Positions 57,304 through 64,000 of a stretch of 64,000 bases of DNA are shown piece by piece. Every line of letters starts with the position of its first letter. Within the stretch, counting starts at the first letter, position 1. The notes under the pieces were generated by a model, which was given only the letters and a program-made list of their open reading frames with translations, was not told where the DNA came from and searched no databases. Position numbers and translations under genes: made by a program. The stretch is from Holophaga sp. (GTDB taxonomy: Bacteria; Acidobacteriota; Holophagae; Holophagales; Holophagaceae): NCBI GenBank assembly GCA_016715205.1, contig JADKBC010000007.1:122648-186647 (forward strand). Reading direction: 5' to 3'.

Positions 57304-59280
57304 ATGCTCGCGAGTCTCAACCATGCCCACCTGAGCTTCGGCCCCCAGGAAGTCCTGAAGGACGTGACCTGGGCGCTGCAGGAGGACGAGTGCTGGGGCG
57401 TGATCGGCCGGAACGGCGCCGGCAAGAGCACCCTGTTCAAGGTGCTGCTGGGACAGCTGGAACTGGATGGCGGCGTGGTGGTGCGCCCCACCAAAGAACG
57501 CGGCATCCGCATGGGTCATTACGCCCAGGACCTGGAGCCCGAAACCGATGGCGGAGTGCTGGAAGAAACACTCTCCGCCTTTGGTGATGTGAACGCGCTG
57601 CAGCGGTCCATCCACGATCTGGAACATCGCATGTCCGAACCGGGCAGCGATCTCGATGTGGTGATGCAGCATTATCAGCTCGCCACGGAAGCCTTCGAGC
57701 GACTGGACGGCTTCACCATCCGTGCGCGTGCAGAGGGCATCCTGTTTGCGCTGGGCTTTTCGCCAGAGATGCTGGACAAGAATGTGCACGAACTCAGCGG
57801 TGGGCAAAAGAGCCGCGTGATGCTCGCCAAGGCGATCCTTCAGGGCCAGGATCTGTTGCTGCTGGACGAGCCCACCAACCATCTGGATCTGCCCAGCCTG
57901 CGGTGGCTTGAAAGCTTTTTAAGTGACACCACCGCAACCGTGGCGGTGATCAGCCATGATCGCTATTTCCTGGATAGCGTCGCCACCAGCATTCTCGAGA
58001 TTGAAGCGGGGCGCTCCCGCGTGTACGAGGGCAACTACTCCGAGTTCATGGAAAAGAAAGAACAGGAATTAGAGATAGCCGAAAAGCATTTCGAACAGCA
58101 GCAGGGCTACATTCGCAAGCAAGAGGAATACATTCGCCGCAATATCGCGGGCCAGAACACTAAGCAAGCACGCGGCCGGCGCACCCACCTTCAGAAACTG
58201 CAACGGCTTGACAAGCCACTGCGGGACCGCCGCAAGGTGAAGTTCAGTTTTCCGGAAACCCAACGCAGCGGCGATACGGCGCTGGTGCTGGACAAGGTGA
58301 CCGTGGGTTGGGATGGGGTACCCCTTTTCGCACCCCTGGATCACCTCCAGGTCAAGCGTGGGCAGAAGCTCGCCATTGTTGGGTTCAATGGCACTGGCAA
58401 ATCCACCCTGCTCAAGGCCATTTCAGAAGAGATTCCCTTTATTGCGGGGACCTGTCGCCTGGGTAGCCAGGTGAAGCTCGGTTATTTCGATCAGCATCAT
58501 CGCAACCTGGATCCGCGCAACACGATCTTCCAGCAGATCCAGGGTGTGATTCCCATGGCGCCGAAACAAGATGTGCTGGGCTTCCTGGCCAAATTTCAAT
58601 TCCGGGGCGACGACGTGGATAAGCCCGTCACCGTGTTGAGCGGTGGCGAGCGGGCGCGACTCTCCATTGCCACCCTCATCCGCGAAGGCGTCAACCTGTT
58701 GTTGTTGGACGAACCCACCAACCACATGGATATCCATTCCATGGAAGCCATGGAGGACACGATCCTGAGCTTCAGCGGTGCCGTGGTGCTGGTGACCCAT
58801 GATCGCTACCTGCTAGGCCGCGTATCGGACTCCCTGTTGCGGGTTCACGAAGGCAAGGCCGAGTTCCGCGAAGGAAGCTACGAGGATCATCAGGCGTGGG
58901 TGGACCTGGATTTGGGACACGAGCCCAGCGAGGAAGAGGAAACAGCGGTGCTCCCCAAATCCAAGGGCAAAGAGATTCCCAAGGCCAAGGAGGCTCCCAA
59001 GCCCACGCTGGCTCCGGTGCGGCCGGCTGCCATCGACAAGGAACGCCAACGCACCCTCAAGCGCTTGGAACGTTTGGTGGGCGAGGCTGAAGCCAGGGTT
59101 GCCGAACTGGAGGCCAAGGCCGCGAGCCTGAATGAAGCCCTGGTCACGGCGGATCCCGCCGATTGGAAAAATTTCCAGGAGCAGACGGATGCCCTGAAGG
59201 CCGTGGAGATGGATCTGGCCTACGCACTGGCGGAATGGGAAGAGCGGCAGCGCGCCCTGGAAGAAGTCCAAACTCAGTAA
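57304..59280 (+). CDS. ABC-F family ATPase
   Basis: A 658-residue soluble protein with two ABC ATPase domains and no membrane part. Domain 1 has GRNGAGKST, LSGGQKSRV and LLLLDEPTNHLD; domain 2 has GFNGTGKST, LSGGERARL and LLLLDEPTNHMD. Between them is the charged P-site-tRNA-interaction linker (about 240-320, EYIRRNIAGQNTKQARGRR). A C-terminal coiled coil (about 575-655) resembles that of Uup/ABCF3-type members. ABC-F proteins act on the ribosome to relieve stalling or, in some cases, give antibiotic protection; this one looks like a housekeeping type. Confidence 0.92.
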   Translation: MLASLNHAHLSFGPQEVLKDVTWALQEDECWGVIGRNGAGKSTLFKVLLGQLELDGGVVVRPTKERGIRMGHYAQDLEPETDGGVLEETLSAFGDVNALQRSIHDLEHRMSEPGSDLDVVMQHYQLATEAFERLDGFTIRARAEGILFALGFSPEMLDKNVHELSGGQKSRVMLAKAILQGQDLLLLDEPTNHLDLPSLRWLESFLSDTTATVAVISHDRYFLDSVATSILEIEAGRSRVYEGNYSEFMEKKEQELEIAEKHFEQQQGYIRKQEEYIRRNIAGQNTKQARGRRTHLQKLQRLDKPLRDRRKVKFSFPETQRSGDTALVLDKVTVGWDGVPLFAPLDHLQVKRGQKLAIVGFNGTGKSTLLKAISEEIPFIAGTCRLGSQVKLGYFDQHHRNLDPRNTIFQQIQGVIPMAPKQDVLGFLAKFQFRGDDVDKPVTVLSGGERARLSIATLIREGVNLLLLDEPTNHMDIHSMEAMEDTILSFSGAVVLVTHDRYLLGRVSDSLLRVHEGKAEFREGSYEDHQAWVDLDLGHEPSEEEETAVLPKSKGKEIPKAKEAPKPTLAPVRPAAIDKERQRTLKRLERLVGEAEARVAELEAKAASLNEALVTADPADWKNFQEQTDALKAVEMDLAYALAEWEERQRALEEVQTQ

Positions 59281-59351
59281 ATGGGTAGATGTTCCCGAAA
59301 TAGGTGCGTTGATGTCGCAGACATCGGGCATCTCGAACATAATTGGACTCC

Positions 59352-59948
59352 ATGGTCTTCTTCCGGCGACATCCAGCCATTTCCGCCCTCCTTGCCGGAG
59401 TGGTGTGGACCGTTCTGGTTGCTTGGCTGGATGTGAAGACAGGGCTGCAGCTCAAGCTGGGCCCCTTCTATCTGTTGCCTGTGCTGCTAGTCGCCTGGCG
59501 CGGGGGCATGGCCTGGGGAGTGGTCACGGCTGTGGTCGCCGCCAGTGCTTGGCGCGGTATTGAGGTCACCTGGCACCCGGGGTTATTGCCGGGTTGGGTT
59601 TTGTTCTGGGATGCCTTCATTCATCTCCTGTCGTTTGTGGGGGTGGCGGTGTTCGTGTCCTGGGCGCGATCCCTGGTATTGCGGGAGAAGGCCCTGGTAT
59701 ACGATCTGTCTGCGCTCCTGGCCAATGTCAAGGAACTGGAAGGGCTCCTGCCCATGTGCGCCTGGTGCAAAAAAGTGCGTGATGATCAGGGCTATTGGCA
59801 GCAGATCGAAACCTATATTTCTTCCCATTCGAAGGCTGACTGGACCCATGGCATCTGCCCCGATTGCGTGGCCCGCCTGATGCAGGACCAACCCGGATTC
59901 AATGGTTCAGAGCCACCCTCTCTACCAGTCAAGGAAACTCCTTCGTAG
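59352..59948 (+). CDS. Membrane protein with C-terminal CxxC...CxxC module
   Basis: A 198-residue protein. Three or four membrane helices (about 5-110) resemble the DUF4118/MASE-like sensor parts of signalling proteins. A short coiled coil follows (about 115-132). The C-terminal module has C136-x2-C139 (MCAWCKKVRDDQGYWQQIE) and C169-x2-C172 (HGICPDC). The same module, probably zinc-binding, ends many PAS kinases and response regulators; here no kinase or cyclase domain is present. The start at 59352 is preferred to a TTG at 59343. Its function is unknown; it precedes the cytochrome gene by 18 bases and may be coexpressed. Confidence 0.6.
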   Translation: MVFFRRHPAISALLAGVVWTVLVAWLDVKTGLQLKLGPFYLLPVLLVAWRGGMAWGVVTAVVAASAWRGIEVTWHPGLLPGWVLFWDAFIHLLSFVGVAVFVSWARSLVLREKALVYDLSALLANVKELEGLLPMCAWCKKVRDDQGYWQQIETYISSHSKADWTHGICPDCVARLMQDQPGFNGSEPPSLPVKETPS

Positions 59949-59966
59949 TTTTTCTGAGGTGATGCT

Positions 59967-61415
59967 ATGAAACAGTCAGGACGATTCACAGATCTGGCAC
60001 GGGTCGTTTTCTTCTTTAGCGAGAATCGGATCAGCCTGGCGGGTCTGGTGCTCACCACGGCCTCGGCCATCACCCTGGCGTGGTTCTGGGTTCTCGAACT
60101 CATGAGCCCCCACCCCATGCACCCCTATACCGGCATCCTGTTCTTTCTGATCCTGCCAGGGTTCTTTTTCGCCGGCCTGGGCCTCATTCCCTTGGGCATG
60201 TGGTTCCGGCGGAGAAAGCTTCGCCGCAAAGGGGAAATCCCCGGTGAATTTCCCCAGGTGGATTTGGGGTCTTCGGCCATCCGCAAAGGGCTGTTCATCG
60301 TCGTGGGCGCCACGGCTCTGAATATTCTCATTCTGGGCACGGCCTCTTTCAAAGGTGTGGAGTACATGGATTCCACCCAGTTCTGTGGCCAGGCCTGTCA
60401 TTCGGTCATGTCCCCCGAACTGACGGCCTACAAGGATGGCGCGCATTCCCGGGTCACCTGCACCCAGTGCCACATCGGTCCTGGTGCTGGCTGGTTTGTG
60501 AAATCAAAAATTTCGGGAACACGGCAATTGATTGCTGTGTCGCTCAAAACCTATTCCCGCCCGATACCCAGCCCGGTGGAACACCTGCGCCCGGCCCGGG
60601 AAACCTGCGAGCAGTGCCACTGGCCGCAGAAATTCCATGGCGACAAGATGGTGGTTCGCACCAAGTATGCGGAGGATGAAGGCAACACGGCCACGACCAC
60701 CGTGCTGCTCCTGAAGATCGGCGGGCGCACGTGGCAGGGACAGGCCGGGATTCACGGAAGACATTTGGATGACGGTGAGCGCATCACCTATGTGGCCGCT
60801 GATTCACGTCGGCAGACCATTGCCAAGATCACGTACAAGGACGATAAGGGTCAGTTGGTGGATTACCTGGCCGATGACAACAAACTCACACCCGATGAGT
60901 TGGCCAAACTACCCAGCCGTCCCATGGATTGTGTGGACTGCCACAACCGACCCGCCCATACCTTTGAAATGCCGAGCCCCGCCCTGGACAAGGCCATCAA
61001 CTCCCAGCACATCAGCCGCGAATTGCCGTTCATCAAGAAAAAAGCCATGGAAGTGCTGAAGGTGGACTACCCCACCCAGGAAGCTGCCGTTGCGCAGATT
61101 CCGGCAACCCTGACCACGTTCTACCGCACCTCCTACCCTGAAATTTACGCGCAGAAAAAACAGCTCGTGGAGGCAGCGGCAAACGCTGTGAAGGAAATCT
61201 ATCTGCGCAATGTATTCCCCCAAATGAAGATCACCTGGGGGACGTACCCCAATCACATCGGGCACCAGGATTCGGCGGGCTGCTTCCGCTGCCACGACGG
61301 CACGCACAACACCAAGGATGGCAAGATGATCGCGGCGGATTGCGACACCTGCCACACCATCCTGGCCCAGGATGAAAAGGATCCTAAAATCCTGAAGGAT
61401 CTTCAGATCAAATAG
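59967..61415 (+). CDS. NapC/NirT-family multihaem cytochrome c
   Basis: A 482-residue membrane-anchored cytochrome. Three membrane helices lie in about 20-130. Haem motifs are CGQACH (C140-H145, a CX3CH form with SVMSPE after it), CTQCH (165), CEQCH (214), CVDCH (322), CFRCH (439) and CDTCH (459), so five standard sites plus one unusual one. NapC/NirT proteins oxidise quinol and pass electrons to periplasmic reductases. The long C-terminal region with two extra haems goes beyond a minimal NapC (about 200 residues). No terminal reductase gene adjoins it; it could feed extracellular or periplasmic acceptors. GAGGTGAT precedes the ATG. Confidence 0.88.
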   Translation: MKQSGRFTDLARVVFFFSENRISLAGLVLTTASAITLAWFWVLELMSPHPMHPYTGILFFLILPGFFFAGLGLIPLGMWFRRRKLRRKGEIPGEFPQVDLGSSAIRKGLFIVVGATALNILILGTASFKGVEYMDSTQFCGQACHSVMSPELTAYKDGAHSRVTCTQCHIGPGAGWFVKSKISGTRQLIAVSLKTYSRPIPSPVEHLRPARETCEQCHWPQKFHGDKMVVRTKYAEDEGNTATTTVLLLKIGGRTWQGQAGIHGRHLDDGERITYVAADSRRQTIAKITYKDDKGQLVDYLADDNKLTPDELAKLPSRPMDCVDCHNRPAHTFEMPSPALDKAINSQHISRELPFIKKKAMEVLKVDYPTQEAAVAQIPATLTTFYRTSYPEIYAQKKQLVEAAANAVKEIYLRNVFPQMKITWGTYPNHIGHQDSAGCFRCHDGTHNTKDGKMIAADCDTCHTILAQDEKDPKILKDLQIK

Positions 61416-61421
61416 GCTGCG

Positions 61422-62219
61422 TCACTCCCAGCTCATGGCTCGGAGACTCAGGTTGCCATGCTGCCAGCCGGTGTAAACCGGCTGGCAGGGGCTATGACCG
61501 GCGGCGCCAAGGGCGACATAGAGCGGATGGAAATGTTCCGTTGTAGGCACTGCGTCCTGATAGTGCGGCGCGCGGGTTGCGGCTTGGGTCAGGGCTGCAA
61601 GATCCTGGTCCAGGATCCGGCCCACAATCCAATTGTCAAAGCGCTGGGCCCATTCTTCCGGTTCAGGATGGCTGCTCCAGGCCAGGCGGCGGAGGTTGTG
61701 CACCAAGCCACCGCTGGCGATGATCAACACGCCCTCCTTCCGCAACGGCGCCAGCGCCCGACCGGCCTCCAGAAGTGCTTCTACCGTGCGTGGTCGCGGC
61801 AGCGATAGCTGAACAACCCGGGTGCGTGCCTCAGGGAACAAGGTTCGCAGGGGCACCCAGGCTCCGTGATCCAGCGGGCGGGCGGGATCCAAACGCACAC
61901 TCAGGCCAGCCTCGCGCAACAGATCACCGGCCTTGGCGGCCAGGGCAGGGTCCCCCGGTGCGGGGTAGTCCAGATCGTAGAGTTCCTTGGCAAAGCCCGA
62001 AAAGTCGTGCAGCACCCCCGGTCGCGCAGCCGCATTCAGGGTGAACTCGTTCGCCGTCTCCCAGTGGGCTGAAATGATCAGGACACTGCGAATTCCCCGA
62101 TGGCCGGACCGCCAGCTTTGCAGGGCGGCATGCCAGGGGCCGTGCTCCAGGGCCAACATCGGCGAACCATGGCCTAGAAACAGAACGGGAGTTGTGATCG
62201 CACCGGTCGAATCCGTCAT
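61422..62219 (-). CDS. DODA-type extradiol ring-opening dioxygenase (LigB/YgiD family)
   Basis: A 265-residue class III extradiol dioxygenase-like protein. It opens with PVLFLGHGSPM (metal-ligand His) and has ISAHWET (second His), PLDHGAWVPL (third) and SGGLVHNLR, the pattern of 4,5-DOPA dioxygenase (YgiD/DodA). Substrates in bacteria are usually unknown catechols. GGGAGG precedes the ATG at 62219. It is divergent from the PhzF-family gene with 40 bases between and converges on the cytochrome gene with six bases between. Confidence 0.85.
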   Translation of the reverse strand: MTDSTGAITTPVLFLGHGSPMLALEHGPWHAALQSWRSGHRGIRSVLIISAHWETANEFTLNAAARPGVLHDFSGFAKELYDLDYPAPGDPALAAKAGDLLREAGLSVRLDPARPLDHGAWVPLRTLFPEARTRVVQLSLPRPRTVEALLEAGRALAPLRKEGVLIIASGGLVHNLRRLAWSSHPEPEEWAQRFDNWIVGRILDQDLAALTQAATRAPHYQDAVPTTEHFHPLYVALGAAGHSPCQPVYTGWQHGNLSLRAMSWE

Positions 62220-62259
62220 AGGTCCTCCCACTGGGGCTAAGCTTGCACCGGAGGCTTCC

Positions 62260-63045
62260 ATGCGTCTTCCTCTTTTTCAAATTGATGCTTTTGCAGATCG
62301 CCCCTTCCAGGGCAACCCTGCGGCCGTGGTGGTGCTGGAGGCGTGGCCGCCGAAGGCTGTCATGCAGGCGATTGCCATTGAGAACAATCTGGCGGAAACG
62401 GCCTTTATCGTGAAAGAAGCTGACGATTGGCGCATTCGCTGGTTTACGCCTGAACTGGAGATCGATTTGTGTGGCCACGCCACCCTGGCCAGCGCCTACG
62501 TGGCCTTCCAGGAACTGGGCCAGCCGGGTGCCACCATCCGCTTTCAATCCATGAGCGGGCTGCTCCAGGTGCACCGCCAGGGTGACCTGTTGGTGCTGGA
62601 CTTCCCCAGCCGCCCACCTGCGTCCTGCGCGACACCTGCGGGGTTGCTGGAGGCCCTGGGGCTGTCCCCGCGGCCCGTTGCCAAGGCTCGGGATCATTTC
62701 GTGGTGGTGGATTCAGAAGCCGAGCTGGCGGCCCTCAAGCCTGATTTCAGCGCCCTGGATAAGGTGGATTGCTTTGGCGCCATCGTGACCGCGCCGGGCG
62801 ACCGGGTAGATTTCGTCTCTCGCTTCTTCACGCCCGCTGCCGGTATTCCCGAAGACCCCGTGACCGGCAGTGCCCACTGCACGTTGATTCCCTATTGGGC
62901 TCAACGCCTGGGTAAAACGGTGCTGAGCGCCCGGCAGATCTCCCAACGTGGGGGCGATCTTGCCTGCGAGTTGAAGGGTGATCGGGTCGCCATCGGCGGG
63001 CGCGCGGTCAAGGTGCTGGAAGGGCATTTCCTGCTGCCGGATTGA
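62260..63045 (+). CDS. PhzF-family isomerase/epimerase
   Basis: A 261-residue protein of the PhzF/DapF fold. Key motifs: FQIDAFADRPFQGNPAAVV, the catalytic Glu in NLAETAFIV, DLCGHATLA, FFTPAAGIPEDPVTGSAHC. Except in phenazine producers, these enzymes have unknown substrates; no phenazine gene is nearby. GGAGG precedes the ATG. Confidence 0.88.
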   Translation: MRLPLFQIDAFADRPFQGNPAAVVVLEAWPPKAVMQAIAIENNLAETAFIVKEADDWRIRWFTPELEIDLCGHATLASAYVAFQELGQPGATIRFQSMSGLLQVHRQGDLLVLDFPSRPPASCATPAGLLEALGLSPRPVAKARDHFVVVDSEAELAALKPDFSALDKVDCFGAIVTAPGDRVDFVSRFFTPAAGIPEDPVTGSAHCTLIPYWAQRLGKTVLSARQISQRGGDLACELKGDRVAIGGRAVKVLEGHFLLPD

Positions 63046-63087
63046 TGGATTGGTTTCCCCCCGCCATGCTGATGGATTGGAGGATGC

Positions 63088-63873
63088 ATGAGCTTCTTGC
63101 TCGCCGTGGATGTCGGCAATACCAACATCGTTTTGGGCGTTTTCGATCTCAGCAAAGGACCGGAAGCGCCCCTGGTGCATTCCTGGCGCTTGGCCACCAG
63201 CCGCGAGCGTACGGTGGATGAGTACGGCCTATCCAGCTTTGCGCTGCTGCGCCACTGTGGCATCGACCCGGACCAGATCCAGCACGTGGTGGTTTCCAGT
63301 GTGGTGCCGCCCATGCACCCGGTGCTGGACGCCTGGATCAAGGTCTACTTCCATGCGGATGCGCTGTGGATCGAACCGGGCATCAAGACCGGGCTGAAGC
63401 TCCTCATCGACAACCCTTCTGAACTGGGCGCTGACCGCATCGTGAACGCCGTTGCAGGTCTGGAGCGCTACGGGGCCCCGCTCATTGCTGTGGATTTTGG
63501 TACCGCCACCACCTTCGATATCGTGAACGCCAAGCGGGAATACCTGGGCGGCATCATCCTGCCCGGCCTCAAAATCGCTGCCGAAGCCCTTTTCCAACGC
63601 GCATCGCGACTACCTCGGGTGGAGATCGCCGAACCAGAGCGGCTCGTGGGTCGCAACACCGTGCAGGCCATGCAATCCGGCCTCTTTTACGGCTACGTGG
63701 GCCAGGTGGATGGCATCCTCGAGCGCCTGCTGGTGGAATTCCCTGATTGCCCCGTAGTTGCCACCGGCGGCCTGGCCAAGGTCATCGCTCCCGCCAGCAA
63801 ATACATCCAGAACGTTGAACCGGATTTGACGCTGGAGGGGTTGAGGATTTTGTGGACGAAGAATCGGAAATAA
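63088..63873 (+). CDS. coaX: Type III pantothenate kinase
   Basis: A 261-residue ASKHA-fold kinase that phosphorylates pantothenate, the first step of CoA synthesis. It has LAVDVGNTNIVLGVF (P-loop-like phosphate motif), VVSSVVPPM, NPSELGADRIVNAVAG, VDFGTATTFDIV and GGIILPG, all CoaX hallmarks. GGAGG precedes the ATG. A probable biotin ligase gene follows, a frequent partner of coaX. Confidence 0.95.
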   Translation: MSFLLAVDVGNTNIVLGVFDLSKGPEAPLVHSWRLATSRERTVDEYGLSSFALLRHCGIDPDQIQHVVVSSVVPPMHPVLDAWIKVYFHADALWIEPGIKTGLKLLIDNPSELGADRIVNAVAGLERYGAPLIAVDFGTATTFDIVNAKREYLGGIILPGLKIAAEALFQRASRLPRVEIAEPERLVGRNTVQAMQSGLFYGYVGQVDGILERLLVEFPDCPVVATGGLAKVIAPASKYIQNVEPDLTLEGLRILWTKNRK

Positions 63874-63907
63874 AAAAACCGCGGACCGCATTTTCCAGCT
63901 AACAACC

Positions 63908-64000
63908 ATGACCCTGATCCATTTCGCCCTTCTCGACTCCACTCAGTCCTTCCTGGTTCGCCATCCGGAACTGGGCTTTTGTGGTGTGCTGGCCGACGAA
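63908..64000 (+). CDS. Probable biotin-[acetyl-CoA-carboxylase] ligase (partial, N-terminus)
   Basis: Only 31 codons are in the window. The N-terminal ALLDSTQSFL matches the DSTN/Q-type motif at the start of the BirA catalytic domain, and position after coaX supports it. There would be no N-terminal DNA-binding domain, so it would be a ligase without repressor function. The short length keeps the call tentative. Confidence 0.5.
   Translation, partial: MTLIHFALLDSTQSFLVRHPELGFCGVLADE

Overview
This is a gene-dense bacterial chromosome segment of about 60% G+C (judged by eye), with short intergenic spaces, intrinsic terminators between convergent genes and one tRNA. The gene content suggests a Gram-negative anaerobe or facultative anaerobe: TonB/ExbB/ExbD/ExbD, an ArnD-type deacetylase, a heptose-bisphosphatase-like enzyme, a NapC/NirT multihaem cytochrome, pyrophosphate-dependent phosphofructokinase, acetate kinase, an ADP-forming acyl-CoA synthetase, tryptophanase and FeoAB. 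The combination fits Acidobacteriota of the Holophaga/Geothrix type; this placement is inference and no marker gene was compared. I see no insertion sequence, prophage, CRISPR array, rRNA or plasmid feature. No intergenic stretch exceeds 300 bases; the longest are about 260 bases, upstream of the tonB gene and of the acyl-CoA synthetase gene.

Layout. 1-5040: an IMP dehydrogenase/GMP reductase family gene (cut by the window edge) and xerD on minus, then acpP-fabF and uvrB on plus. 5043-11900: a three-receiver hybrid histidine kinase, a secreted M64 peptidase, yhbY and an unusual FHA/GAF signalling protein. 11919-20590: a minus-strand glycogen operon encoding a fused GH13-GH133 debranching enzyme, branching enzyme and alpha-glucan phosphorylase. 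20687-26053: ABC exporter, a ThiE-shikimate kinase fusion, metallophosphoesterase, PilZ-like protein and ArnD. 26054-27459: three tandem paralogues of a small secreted protein. 27721-33772: acyl-CoA synthetase, tryptophanase, PPi-phosphofructokinase and an S9 peptidase. 33800-38158: tgt-yajC-secD-secF. 38422-41077: tonB-exbB-exbD-exbD behind a leader carrying an intrinsic terminator. 41182-46192: a small basic protein, a beta-propeller diguanylate cyclase and ackA. 46349-51421: a TIGR02757-family protein, a histidine-kinase-like fragment, an MshEN protein and the feoA-feoB-Cys-rich operon. 51507-57105: pgsA, a gmhB-like gene, sfsA, gcvT-like, gcvH and an MltD-type transglycosylase. 57164-64000: tRNA-Ala(GGC), an ABC-F ATPase, a membrane protein with a CxxC/CxxC tail, the multihaem cytochrome, a DODA-type dioxygenase, a PhzF-family protein, coaX and the start of a probable biotin ligase.

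How the parts work together. Glycogen breakdown (phosphorylase plus bifunctional debranching enzyme), PPi-dependent glycolysis, acetate kinase and an ADP-forming acyl-CoA synthetase next to tryptophanase fit an energy-thrifty fermentative or respiratory anaerobe. FeoAB and the multihaem cytochrome fit ferrous iron uptake and quinol-linked extracytoplasmic electron transfer. Several proteins point to c-di-GMP control (GGEEF cyclase, PilZ-like and MshEN proteins, possible YfiR-like secreted proteins). I found no single clearly new multi-gene system. The strongest unusual items are the fused debranching enzyme, the ThiE-AroK fusion, the FHA protein whose phosphoacceptor helix lies at its C-terminus, the triplicated secreted proteins, and the terminator-bearing leader of the tonB operon.
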